Assembly (NCBI RefSeq): GCF_018448925.1
Contig: NZ_RCWE01000004.1
Coordinates: forward strand, 62,001 to 126,000
Length of the DNA: 64,000 nucleotides
Source of the DNA: Photorhabdus akhurstii
GTDB lineage: Bacteria > Pseudomonadota > Gammaproteobacteria > Enterobacterales > Enterobacteriaceae
Direction: 5' to 3'
A program made the position numbers and the translations under genes. Under the pieces are notes generated by a model. The model was not told the DNA's origin. It saw only the letters and a list, made by a program, of their open reading frames with translations, and ran no database searches. Of the stretch, positions 43,704 to 52,066 are shown piece by piece (positions within the stretch are counted from its first letter, which is position 1; the number at the start of each line of letters is the position of its first letter).

Positions 43704-44329
43704 TGACAGAACAGAAATACTCTTTAGAACATGAAAAAGCCGTATTGGGTAAAGATGGATTAGCTACTCAGGCCGGCTGGATAAAGGTTTATCACTCGAA
43801 TCAAATAACGAGAGAATTTACCAACTCTGATATTGAGTACGTAATGCTCGGCGTCAGTCTGTCAGCCGGGGCTTATCCTGATGCTCCCGAACTGCCGAAA
43901 TCTCCTGACGAAGCTGTCTGTCGTAGCGAAGACGGCAAGTGCTGGGAAATACTCCCCGACTATCGCGGAAAAATCGCTTACGACACGCTGACTCGTGACC
44001 CGATTGAAATTACTGAAATTGGGGAATTGCCGGAAACCCTGACCTTCAAGAAACCACCTACCGATTTCGACAAATGGGATGGTAAGGATTGGGTAGTTGA
44101 TAAAGACTTACTCAAGTCTCATCAAATCAACGAAGCAAAACAGAAACAAGCAACACTGTTACAGCAAGCAAATGAAACAATCTCCTTGCTACAAGACTCT
44201 GTTGACTTAGAAGTCGCTACAGACTCAGAGAAAGAAGCTCTGTTGGAATGGAGAAAATACAGAGTATTGCTGACTCGTGTAGATGTGAATCAAGCGCCGA
44301 ATGTTGAGTGGCCGGAAGTGCCGAAGTAA
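43703..44329 (+). CDS. G: Tail fibre assembly protein gpG
   Basis: A 208-residue caudovirales tail fibre assembly protein. The N-terminal part is receptor-fibre specific; the conserved C-terminal chaperone region is AKQKQATLLQQANETISLLQDSVDLEVATDSEKEALLEWRKYRVLLTRVD. It helps gpH fold. One base overlaps gpH. A terminator follows directly. Confidence 0.93.
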   Translation: MTEQKYSLEHEKAVLGKDGLATQAGWIKVYHSNQITREFTNSDIEYVMLGVSLSAGAYPDAPELPKSPDEAVCRSEDGKCWEILPDYRGKIAYDTLTRDPIEITEIGELPETLTFKKPPTDFDKWDGKDWVVDKDLLKSHQINEAKQKQATLLQQANETISLLQDSVDLEVATDSEKEALLEWRKYRVLLTRVDVNQAPNVEWPEVPK

Positions 44330-44337
44330 TAAAAAAC

Positions 44338-44353
44338 AGGGCCGTGAGGCCCT
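44338..44353 (+). terminator. Hairpin after gpG
   Basis: AGGGCC-GTGA-GGCCCT, flanked by AAAAAACA upstream and TTGTT downstream. Together they make a likely bidirectional terminator at the end of the V-to-G operon. Confidence 0.7.
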
Positions 44354-44382
44354 TGTTCGTGTTCAAGATATGGAGATGAGAG

Positions 44383-44580
44383 ATGTCAATGCGTCGTTTT
44401 TTTATTGCTGCAAGCAGTATTATGAATATCATGCCAGCCACTAATTACAAAAAACTTATATCATCGAAAAGTGATAAAGAGAAAATCAGCAATGATATTG
44501 CTGCGATATCTCAAGATACTATTAATGTTTTAAATAAAAATACAATCAACAAGCGTAAATTATTTAACAATATTAAGTAG
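44383..44580 (+). CDS. Hypothetical small basic protein at the P2 Z/fun position
   Basis: A 65-residue AT-rich, Ser/Lys/Asn-rich protein starting MRRFFIAASSIMNIM and ending NKNTINKRKLFNNIK. GGAGATGAGAG precedes the start. Its end overlaps the end of the oppositely oriented gpU gene by 21 bases. P2 carries the phage-T5-excluding gene Z/fun between G and FI. I do not recognise the protein; it may be cargo or a fragment created at the inversion joint. Confidence 0.5.
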   Translation: MSMRRFFIAASSIMNIMPATNYKKLISSKSDKEKISNDIAAISQDTINVLNKNTINKRKLFNNIK

Positions 44581-44994
44581 GTCATCAGCAGTAATATTGC
44601 TTAAGCCTTCTCGAATATCTTCACTGACTTTTTTCAGTGATAAAGTAAATTCAATTTTTCGGGCTTTACCATCTGAGAAAAATTCAGTGCGGGTTTCATT
44701 CAGGCTTTCAATCACAAACATGCCATAGATCATGCCTGTCCCTTCAATCAGCGGCCATGCCCTGCCCGCGTACGCCAGCGTGCGCAGGGCTTCAAGAGAA
44801 ATATCACCGCCAGTCACTTCGGGGTACAGCACTCCATCTAACGTAATACTGTCTTCACCGGCACCGATATACTGCCACTTTGCCGATTTTCCGACACGAT
44901 CATTTTTCACATGCCGCCAGGCCATTTCGCGACTGAGCGACTGATAGGGCGTGGTATTCAGCATAAAAACAAACATGCCATAAATCATCATCAT
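44560..44994 (-). CDS. U: Tail protein gpU
   Basis: A 144-residue P2 gpU family protein (MMMIYGMFVFMLNTTPYQSLSREMAWRH; QYIGAGEDSITLDGVLYPEVTGG; GTGMIYGMFVIESLNETRTEFFSDGKARKIEFTLSLKKV). P2 gpU has 159 residues; the last about 15 residues differ and are missing here, which is where the reversed block ends. Here gpU is transcribed leftward, opposite to G, because the FI-U block is inverted. Confidence 0.9.
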   Translation of the reverse strand: MMMIYGMFVFMLNTTPYQSLSREMAWRHVKNDRVGKSAKWQYIGAGEDSITLDGVLYPEVTGGDISLEALRTLAYAGRAWPLIEGTGMIYGMFVIESLNETRTEFFSDGKARKIEFTLSLKKVSEDIREGLSNITADDLLNIVK

Positions 44995-44998
44995 AAAA

Positions 44999-47900
44999 TT
45001 AATCTCCGTCAGTCAAACGAGAACGCCGACGAGTATTAGTTTCTCGCATCAGTTCACTTATCTTTTCTTTTACTAAGTCACCCAGCGCTTTGCTATCACG
45101 CATATCAATACCGTAGAAGTTCAGCTCAAAAGTGTAATTGTCACTCGCTCTTTGCCGCTCATTTCTGTTTCCGTTCAGATCAATCGGTACAGGAATACCT
45201 GCAAATGCTGGCTGTACAGGTTCGGGCAGTACAGCACTGGCAAGCCCGATCGCAGAATCTTTGAGTCGAGATAACAATGAGGCGCGTGGGACATTCAACT
45301 GGGGCTCACGATACGCGCCATCTATCGCCGTTACTGCCGGGTAATTCTTAAAGACAATCTCGCCCAGTTTATTAGCATCAGCTAGTGACGTGGATGTGGT
45401 ACCTGGCGACGATGTATTTGCGGCTCCACCACTTGATGAATTTTTATTATTCTTTTTATCCCCTTTAGGAGTATAAACTTGTGTGCCATATGCAGGTATG
45501 TTGCTATCACCTGTCGTAGCAGTGTCCTGCTTAAGTTTTTTCTTTTCCGCAGCACTGGCGGCGGCTTTGACTTTATTAATAACGCCTTTTGTTTTATCTC
45601 CTAGTGCCGGGAGAATACTACTTGCCCAGCTCGGCACGACGAGTTGTTTGACTTTTTCACCCATTTCATCAAGTTTCTTAGATGTGCTGTCTGAGACTTT
45701 GACGGGTTTGTTGTTCATGGCTTCGGCAGCTTCAGCGGCGGCTTTTGTAGCGTCAGGAATTGCGCCTAATTTTTCCAGTATAAAGCCTAGGCCCTTTGCT
45801 ACCGCGGTGATGGGTAACATGAGGGCGCTGATTGCAGCACCCACAATTTCCCCAAATGTTTTTCCAGCCTCAGTGCACGCTTTCAAATCTTCTGATGTGG
45901 TATTGACGGGTTCAAATAGCTTTGTGAACCAGTCCCACACTTTTTTAACCGCACTGGCAATGCCATCAAAAATGGGGGCGAGGGGCTTAAATGCTTCTTT
46001 AATGGGCGCTAACCCTTTCATCAGCCCCTCAAAAAAGCCGCTAAAAAACGCTTTAATGGGTTCCCAATATTTCCAGATTAATATCGCAGCGCCGACAACA
46101 GCAGCAATCAAGAGACCGAGCGGGCTGAGTAACAGTGAAAACCCGCTCATCAGTGCCCTAATCGCCACTGTTCCGCCGCTCCGCAATGCGCCGAACACCG
46201 AAGAAACCGAGTTCTTTAACCCGTTGAACAGCGTAGACATCGTAGCCGCTGGCTGTGTGAATGCCATTGCGATCCCACGCCCCGCCGCCGATGCGCCGCC
46301 AGATAATGCCTTAAACCCATTTGCTCCGCTTGTTGCGAGTTGACTGCCAAGGCGACTTAGCGCCGCACTGCTATTTTTGAAAATAGGCCCCCAGCCTTTA
46401 ACGCTTCTGCTTACGCCGCCCAGTGACGGTAATAGTCCCTTCAAGCCGCCCGTTAATCTGCCGACTGACGGAATTAACTTGCCGATCCCGCCGCCACCCG
46501 TCAGCATAAATAGACTGAGTTTCATCGCAGCTAAGGGCACGATAACGGCAGCGGCCGCTAGCGCCAGCGCACCCAGCGCACCGACCAGCGTCACGATAAC
46601 CAACGTGCCAACCATCAGTGCATAGGTTAAGTTGGGATGAGTTTTCATCCAGTCGCCGACGCGAGCAATAACCTTTGTTAGCCCTTGTGCCAGTTTTCGG
46701 AACGGAGAGTCAACGCTCTCTTCCATTTGTATCCCCAAATCTTCCCATGCTGATTTTAATTGCTTGAGATCACCTTTCAGATTATCGATTTTGACTTTTG
46801 CAACTTTTTCGGCTTCACCCTTCGAATTTTCGTTGGCTTTTTTCTGTTCGTCATATTTACCGTTTTGGGTACCTTCTAACACGGCCCCCATCCCGACCAT
46901 AGCCTCCTCGCCAAAAATATCTTTTTTGATGCGGATTTGGCTGGCTTGATCATATTTGCGGAGTTTTTGCGCCACCTCTTTTAGGATATCGCCCATGTCC
47001 CGCAGCTTGCCATTGGCTCCGCTGACTTTAATCCCCATTGCCTTCATAGCATCCGCGCCTGCGCCGACTGGCGCAACAAGGCGCGATAATCCCCCGCGCA
47101 AAGCCGTACCTGCCATCGAGCCGCGCATGCCATTCGCGGCCATCATTGCGGCCATTGCCGCCATACTTTCTAGACTAACACCCAGGTCGGCAGCCACTGG
47201 CCCGGCATAGGTCATCGCTTCGCCAAGTTGCCGTAAATCAGTATTGCTACGGGTAAAAGTCGCAGTCAGAACGTCAGACACCCGGTCCATCTGATCAGCA
47301 TTGAGTTTGAACTGGGTCAGCACGTTTGAGCCAATATCAGCCGCTTCACCCAGATCAACATCCCCGGCTAATGCCATGTTTAGCACGCCCGGTAATGCTG
47401 CTTTAATAGATTCGGGGGTAAAACCCGCCATCGCTAAAAATTTCTGACCCGCCGCGGCATCAGTTGCCGTAAATGCTGTACTGGCTCCCAGCGCTCTGGC
47501 TTGTTCTCTGAGCATCTTAAGGCGAGGATCATTCTTATCAAGACGGGTTAGTGCTTGAACGCCCGACATGCCTTCATCGAAATCCAGACCGGGCGCCATA
47601 ATGCGAGATGACGCATACAAAAAGCCCGCGCTGCCCGCAGTTGCAGCAGCCCCCGCCGTGGCAAGCTTCCCGCTCACTTCCTTAGCTTTGCTATAGCTAC
47701 TCTGAGCGCGTGTAACGGCATTTAACCGCCGTTGTTGTTCGGCTAATTGTTGATTGTAAATTTCAGTGCGACGGGTAATTTGAGCGGTAACATTATCACT
47801 CTGACGAATAGAAATATTATGCCTATCCATCTGTTCACCCACGGCCTGCAATTTCTGCTTTTCTTTAGCCAAGGTGCGGCCATAGCGATCCCGTTCCTGT

Positions 47901-48196
47901 CTTGCTGCAAGCAGGATTTTACGCTGTTCTTCGGTTTGCTCCCTGAATTTTGGAAATTGCGCCGCTAGCTCTTTAACTTTGGCTTTTTCCTTGTCGTAAG
48001 CCTCTGTGTTTTTTTTAATAGAATCGCTTAAGCGGTCAAACGTTTTTGCCTGACTGGCTAAGTTTTTAATGTCGCCTGATGTGGATTTGATTTGAGACGC
48101 CAGCGCCGCCGCTGCACGTGATGCAGCGGAAACGGGGCCAGAAAGTTTATTAGCGGCGCTCAGTGATACCCGAATATTCAGATTACGATCTGTCAT
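44999..48196 (-). CDS. T: Tail tape measure protein gpT
   Basis: A 1065-residue tape measure protein. N-terminal 170 residues form coiled coils (YDKEKAKVKELAAQFPKF). Then the TP901/P2-type core with LDFDEGMSGVQALTRLD and VAADLGVSLESMAAMAAMMAANGMRGSM, followed by hydrophobic segments (YALMVGTLVIVTLVGALGALALAA and GLLIAAVVGAAILIWKYW). P2 gpT has 815 residues, so a longer tail is expected. It starts by overlap with the E' stop and ends 5 bases before gpU. Confidence 0.93.
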   Translation of the reverse strand: MTDRNLNIRVSLSAANKLSGPVSAASRAAAALASQIKSTSGDIKNLASQAKTFDRLSDSIKKNTEAYDKEKAKVKELAAQFPKFREQTEEQRKILLAARQERDRYGRTLAKEKQKLQAVGEQMDRHNISIRQSDNVTAQITRRTEIYNQQLAEQQRRLNAVTRAQSSYSKAKEVSGKLATAGAAATAGSAGFLYASSRIMAPGLDFDEGMSGVQALTRLDKNDPRLKMLREQARALGASTAFTATDAAAGQKFLAMAGFTPESIKAALPGVLNMALAGDVDLGEAADIGSNVLTQFKLNADQMDRVSDVLTATFTRSNTDLRQLGEAMTYAGPVAADLGVSLESMAAMAAMMAANGMRGSMAGTALRGGLSRLVAPVGAGADAMKAMGIKVSGANGKLRDMGDILKEVAQKLRKYDQASQIRIKKDIFGEEAMVGMGAVLEGTQNGKYDEQKKANENSKGEAEKVAKVKIDNLKGDLKQLKSAWEDLGIQMEESVDSPFRKLAQGLTKVIARVGDWMKTHPNLTYALMVGTLVIVTLVGALGALALAAAAVIVPLAAMKLSLFMLTGGGGIGKLIPSVGRLTGGLKGLLPSLGGVSRSVKGWGPIFKNSSAALSRLGSQLATSGANGFKALSGGASAAGRGIAMAFTQPAATMSTLFNGLKNSVSSVFGALRSGGTVAIRALMSGFSLLLSPLGLLIAAVVGAAILIWKYWEPIKAFFSGFFEGLMKGLAPIKEAFKPLAPIFDGIASAVKKVWDWFTKLFEPVNTTSEDLKACTEAGKTFGEIVGAAISALMLPITAVAKGLGFILEKLGAIPDATKAAAEAAEAMNNKPVKVSDSTSKKLDEMGEKVKQLVVPSWASSILPALGDKTKGVINKVKAAASAAEKKKLKQDTATTGDSNIPAYGTQVYTPKGDKKNNKNSSSGGAANTSSPGTTSTSLADANKLGEIVFKNYPAVTAIDGAYREPQLNVPRASLLSRLKDSAIGLASAVLPEPVQPAFAGIPVPIDLNGNRNERQRASDNYTFELNFYGIDMRDSKALGDLVKEKISELMRETNTRRRSRLTDGD

Positions 48197-48345
48197 GAAT
48201 CACTTCCATTGCGTGCCGCCGCCCGCTCATGCCATTTCAGCAATTCAGGCACGGTCATAACGTCATATTCAGACGGGGCCCAGTGAAAAACCGTCGCGAT
48301 ATCCGCGATAATTTCGTCGGTTTCGACAAGCGGACAGGGAATTAT
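48193..48345 (-). CDS. gpE' extension made by -1 frameshift from gpE
   Basis: A 50-residue reading frame in the -1 frame after gene E, matching the GpE family (ADIATVFHWAPSEYDVMTVPELLKWHERAA). It has no start codon. At the end of E the minus strand reads GAC GAA AAA TAA: tRNA-Lys on AAA can slip one base back within the A run, entering this frame before the stop. P2 makes gpE+E' by a similar -1 frameshift. The fusion is thought to be a tail assembly chaperone. Confidence 0.78.
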   Translation of the reverse strand: MIPCPLVETDEIIADIATVFHWAPSEYDVMTVPELLKWHERAAARNGSDS

Positions 48346-48647
48346 TTTTCGTCCTGTGCTTGTGTCGTATCGACTTCCGAGCTCGGCGCTAAAAAATCAG
48401 CAACACCGCTCGCCAGTTGCGTGAAATCCTGAATACCCATGCTATTAATCTCTGCTTCTGTCAAACGCGGCTGCGTTACGCGTGGTAACAGAGTGATAAG
48501 CGAGTTCACATCACTGGTCATCACGTCATACAATTTTAGTCCGCGCAACGCACCGACTTGCTTCATCGTGTCAGTGATAACAACCTCTGTAATTTTTTCC
48601 CCGTTGTGACGTTCTAATGGCTCTGAAAGGGTAATTGTTTTTGACAT
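48342..48647 (-). CDS. E: Tail assembly chaperone gpE
   Basis: A 101-residue gpE (phage tail assembly chaperone, P2 GpE/FII-associated family): MSKTITLSEPLERHNGEKITEVVI, RGLKLYDVMTSDVNSLITLLPRVTQPRLTEAEINSM. It binds the tape measure during tail assembly. The stop is preceded by an A-run that allows the -1 shift into E'. Confidence 0.9.
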   Translation of the reverse strand: MSKTITLSEPLERHNGEKITEVVITDTMKQVGALRGLKLYDVMTSDVNSLITLLPRVTQPRLTEAEINSMGIQDFTQLASGVADFLAPSSEVDTTQAQDEK

Positions 48648-48708
48648 GGTTCAATCTCCTGCAATTGGCTATGTAATGACGGCCATTGATTTTAAGTAGA
48701 TGAGTAGA

Positions 48709-49221
48709 TTAATGGCCGATATTGGCCCGGTGTTGTTCAAGTAAGTCTTTGCCGTCGACTTTCCAAACCAAGTTCAACATGTCGACTTCAAACACTTCAC
48801 TATTATCAATAGTGACTTTGCAATACGTGTTTTTCAGCGTGTATTTATGCTGAGTGTTGTCACCGGCTTTTGCAGAACCCCAGTCCAGTTCTGTAAAACG
48901 GCCGCGTGTCTGAATTTCACACGCGATAGTTTGCCCGGTGGCGTCATCGTAATAAGAACCCGCGAAGCGCAATTGCAGACTGTCAAGCGTGCCGCCCCAT
49001 GTTTTCAATAATGCCGCTTCAATGCCACCCATCGTCACATCCATATCAAGGGCCCCGCCATCCATGCCAACGAGTACGGCAACAGATCCCGGCATCCCGG
49101 CCCCTTGATAATCCTCAGTTTTTAATGACAATTTCGGCGTAGTAACTTCTTCAACTTGCCCCAAATAAGTTTGACCGTTGATATACGTATCAAACATGAA
49201 TAACTTTTTTGGCATACCCAT
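48709..49221 (-). CDS. FII: Major tail tube protein gpFII
   Basis: A 170-residue tail tube protein: MGMPKKLFMFDTYINGQTYLGQVEEVTTPKLSLKTEDYQGAGMPGSV and LRFAGSYYDDATGQTIACEIQTRGRF are close to P2 gpFII. It forms the tube within the contractile sheath. It lies 16 bases after gene FI, in the inverted block. Confidence 0.94.
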   Translation of the reverse strand: MGMPKKLFMFDTYINGQTYLGQVEEVTTPKLSLKTEDYQGAGMPGSVAVLVGMDGGALDMDVTMGGIEAALLKTWGGTLDSLQLRFAGSYYDDATGQTIACEIQTRGRFTELDWGSAKAGDNTQHKYTLKNTYCKVTIDNSEVFEVDMLNLVWKVDGKDLLEQHRANIGH

Positions 49222-49237
49222 TGTGTATTCCTCTTAA

Positions 49238-50416
49238 TTAACCCAACTGGTTAAAGACGGCAAAATATTCGTCAGTGAAAGTTTGCGTTAATTGCAGATT
49301 TTCTAATGGCGGTACCGGCGTATATTTATAACGAATATGCGCTTTACCATCCCGTAAGCTTTCTTTCGGATTGTCTGCCGGGTCATACCAGCATTCAAAA
49401 CCCAATAGCTTCCCTTCTGTGACAAGCTGTACCCCTTTCCTGTTGATTCCATCGATCACGTCTTTGATGAGAGAGGGTGTTAGCGTTTTATCAATATAAG
49501 AGAAATGGGCTTCGGCAATCATATCTGCCAAGATCTGCGCCGTCCGGGTGTAGACTTCAAAAAAGTAGGTTTCACTGTCACAAGTACGATTACCCCAAAA
49601 ACGGAAACCATCTCTTTTAATCAGTGTGGTTATGCCCTTGCTATTGAGATCGTTAGCGTCAGTATCTGCGCCTTGGAGTGTCCACCAAATATCTGCGGAA
49701 ATACCGACAACGCCATTAACGGCCACGTTTGACAGGGACTTATGCCAGCCTTGATCTGCATCAATACGTGCCCTCAGTCCTAGGGCAAACGCCGTAGCCG
49801 GAATAGTTTCATTTTTTCCTGACTGGCTGTTGTAAGTAATGAAGTCGGGATAAATCACCATCAGTTCACGCTGATTGAAGTTTTCGCGATACTTCTTCAC
49901 GTCAGCAAGCGTCTTATTGCCATTTGCGCCGATATATGCAAATGCTCGCAACTTCTCAGCAAATATCGCTAGTTGAGCCGCGACGGGCTGCGTATCAAGT
50001 CCGGGAGCCGCTAGAATCCGTGGATGTTCACCTACGTTTGATTCCGCTGTTAATAGCGCATACAGGCCGGTATAACGTCCATCAGCTCCAACACCACCAA
50101 TAACAAGCTGATCTTGTGTTTTGGCATCTTCGCCTGACTTTTGTTTCGCTGCGTCAGCAACACGAATAACAATCACTTTCGGGCTGCACTGATCAGAAAT
50201 GGCTTTCAAGGTGGTGTATAACGTCCCGGTTTTTCCGGCTTTACCAATCACACTGTTAATACGCGTTACCAAGGTTGGCGTGTCTAGCGGAAACAGGGCA
50301 GGATCGGCGTCATCCGCAGTGCAAACGACACCGATGATAGATGTATCAATATCCCGGATTAGCGTACTGAGTTTTGTGGTTTCTGTAACAGATACGCCGT
50401 GGTGAAAAGCGGCCAT
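49238..50416 (-). CDS. FI: Contractile tail sheath protein gpFI
   Basis: A 392-residue sheath protein. MAAFHHGVSVTETTKLSTLIRDIDTSIIGVVCTADDADPALFPL matches the P2 start (YHHGVQVLEINEGTR), so ATG 50416 is chosen over upstream open frame. Conserved: RDGFRFWGNRTCD and YTPVPPLENLQLTQTFTDEYFA. It contracts to drive the tube into the host. First gene of the inverted FI-FII-E-T-U operon. An Ogr-type site lies about 80 bases upstream. Confidence 0.95.
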   Translation of the reverse strand: MAAFHHGVSVTETTKLSTLIRDIDTSIIGVVCTADDADPALFPLDTPTLVTRINSVIGKAGKTGTLYTTLKAISDQCSPKVIVIRVADAAKQKSGEDAKTQDQLVIGGVGADGRYTGLYALLTAESNVGEHPRILAAPGLDTQPVAAQLAIFAEKLRAFAYIGANGNKTLADVKKYRENFNQRELMVIYPDFITYNSQSGKNETIPATAFALGLRARIDADQGWHKSLSNVAVNGVVGISADIWWTLQGADTDANDLNSKGITTLIKRDGFRFWGNRTCDSETYFFEVYTRTAQILADMIAEAHFSYIDKTLTPSLIKDVIDGINRKGVQLVTEGKLLGFECWYDPADNPKESLRDGKAHIRYKYTPVPPLENLQLTQTFTDEYFAVFNQLG

Positions 50417-50487
50417 GATTTTTACTCTCATGATTGAACATGTTGCTATAGTGATAGCTCGGCAACAGAAAATCATGTTGTGCTGCG

Positions 50488-50505
50488 TGTCGTGGAACCG
50501 CGACA
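50488..50505. promoter_or_regulatory. Central Ogr-type activator site between divergent FI and D
   Basis: TGTCG-N8-CGACA, a TGT-N12-ACA dyad with 5-base arms. Its centre (50496) is 80 bases before FI and 79 bases before D, i.e. exactly midway. At the P2 spacing of about -55 it would fit start points in both directions. Confidence 0.72.
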
Positions 50506-50574
50506 ACGCCCGCCAATTGTCTACGCGCACGCGTGCGGCAATGATGAACTGAAATAAATCGGACTGAGTAAGCA

Positions 50575-51717
50575 ATGAGTTTTCTTGATAATTTAATGGC
50601 GAGTGAATACATCAAGCAACCGGCCTTTGATCTGATGATTGGCGGCCAACAAATCACCACGCTGAATGACCGACTGATTTCACTCTCATTGACTGATAAT
50701 CGGGGTTTTGAAGCGGATACGCTTGAGCTTGTGATTGACGATTCAGACGGTAAAGTCGCATTACCGCCACGCGGTGTCGAGATTTCTGTTGCAATTGGCT
50801 GGCAGGGGGAGCCGCTGATACACAAGGGCTTTTTCACTGTCGATGAAATTAGTCACGGTGGCCCACCTGACCAGTTAACTGTGACTGCCAGGTCCGCAGA
50901 CTTTAGACAAGAATTCAATGTCAAACGAGAATATAGCTGGCACGATATCACCGTTGCAAAAGTCGTGAGCGCCATTGCCGGTCGATACAATTTAAAGCCC
51001 GGCGTCAGTCGTCAGTTGATGAATATTGAAATTGATCACGCCGACCAGACCAATGAAAGCGATATTAGTTTTTTGAGCCGGATGGCGGAAATGCTCGGTG
51101 CCATTGCAACAATCAAAAACGGCATGTTGCTGTTCATTGTGCCCGGTCAGGGCGTTTCACGCAGTGGCAAGCCGCTGCCTGTTATTACAATCAAACGTGA
51201 ATCTGGCGATAAGCATAATTTTAGCCTGGCCGATAGAGATGCCTACACCGGTGTTAAAGCATTTTGGTTGGATTTGAATTTTGGTAAAAAACCCGCAACA
51301 ACGATGAAGCGTAAAAGTCAGTCTGACAAATCCACAAAAACCAAGGCAACAGCATCAAGTAAAAAAGAGGGCGATTATTTAGAGGGTGCCGAAGGAAATG
51401 TGTATGTGATGCGCCAGACATTCAAAACAGAACGTATAGCCCGCCGTGCTGCCGCGGCGAAATGGGCCGCTTTGCAACGAGGAGCCGCCGAATTTAGCAT
51501 TACTCTCGCAAGAGGCCGCCCGGATCTTTATCCCGATCTGTATGCTCAGGTGATGGGCTTTAAAACTGTCATTGATTCATCAGGGTGGGTAATCACGAGG
51601 GTGGTGCATAATATTGGTGACAGTGGCTATACAACTTCACTTGAACTTGAATTAAAAATTAAGAATACAGAAATGAGCGCGGGTGACGAAAATAGCAAAA
51701 ATAATAACAAGTCATGA
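50575..51717 (+). CDS. D: Tail protein gpD (late control)
   Basis: A 380-residue P2 gpD, the tail hub/late-control protein (P2 387). Landmarks: PAFDLMIGGQQITTLNDRLISLSLTDNRGFEADTLELVIDDSDG, GFFTVDEISHGGPPDQLTVTARSADF, then a Lys/Ser linker (KRKSQSDKSTKTKATASSKKEG) and VTRVVHNIGDSGYTTSLELELK. In P2 it is the last gene of the F operon; here it stands alone with a divergent FI operon. Followed by ogr after 41 bases. Confidence 0.94.
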   Translation: MSFLDNLMASEYIKQPAFDLMIGGQQITTLNDRLISLSLTDNRGFEADTLELVIDDSDGKVALPPRGVEISVAIGWQGEPLIHKGFFTVDEISHGGPPDQLTVTARSADFRQEFNVKREYSWHDITVAKVVSAIAGRYNLKPGVSRQLMNIEIDHADQTNESDISFLSRMAEMLGAIATIKNGMLLFIVPGQGVSRSGKPLPVITIKRESGDKHNFSLADRDAYTGVKAFWLDLNFGKKPATTMKRKSQSDKSTKTKATASSKKEGDYLEGAEGNVYVMRQTFKTERIARRAAAAKWAALQRGAAEFSITLARGRPDLYPDLYAQVMGFKTVIDSSGWVITRVVHNIGDSGYTTSLELELKIKNTEMSAGDENSKNNNKS

Positions 51718-51758
51718 TATGCTTATATTAAGCAAACCCCTGATTAGAGGGCTATATC

Positions 51759-52010
51759 ATGGCGTTTATATGTCCCCGCTGCAATGCTGTAGCAAAAACT
51801 CGCACAAGTGAAATGATGAGTGAAGAAACTCGTCGCAGCTATCATCAATGCCAAAATCTACTTTGTGGCTGTACATTTACAACAATCACAACAGTCGAAC
51901 GCTATCTCTGTACACCCAATCAACAAGAATTGCCGCCCAATTTTAAATTACCAAAGATGGCATTTCCATCGAGTCATTACGGTGATGAGCAAATAGGGTT
52001 TGGATTCTGA
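51759..52010 (+). CDS. ogr: Late gene transcriptional activator Ogr/Delta family
   Basis: An 83-residue zinc-binding activator. It has the Ogr/Delta pattern CPRCNAVAKTRTS ... RRSYHQCQNLLCGCTFTTITTVERYL (four cysteines; P2 Ogr reads ERYHQCQNVNCSATFITYESVQRY). It should recruit RNA polymerase alpha at TGT-N12-ACA sites to switch on late genes. C-terminal 20 residues differ from P2. Terminator 9 bases after the stop. Confidence 0.94.
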   Translation: MAFICPRCNAVAKTRTSEMMSEETRRSYHQCQNLLCGCTFTTITTVERYLCTPNQQELPPNFKLPKMAFPSSHYGDEQIGFGF

Positions 52011-52018
52011 TTGAAAAC

Positions 52019-52051
52019 GAATAAGCCCGAGACAGAAAACTGGGCTTATTC
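52019..52051. terminator. Bidirectional terminator between ogr and the cargo gene
   Basis: GAATAAGCCC and GGGCTTATTC form a perfect 10-base-pair stem around a 13-base loop. It lies between convergent ogr and the secreted-protein gene. Confidence 0.75.
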
Positions 52052-52066
52052 TTAGACTGACAAAGA

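Noticed and set aside
45483-46343. Long rightward frame (286 codons) opposite gene T
   Set aside because: A shadow of the tape measure gene: Ala/Pro/Ser-rich composition mirrors the antisense of its Ala/Gly codons.
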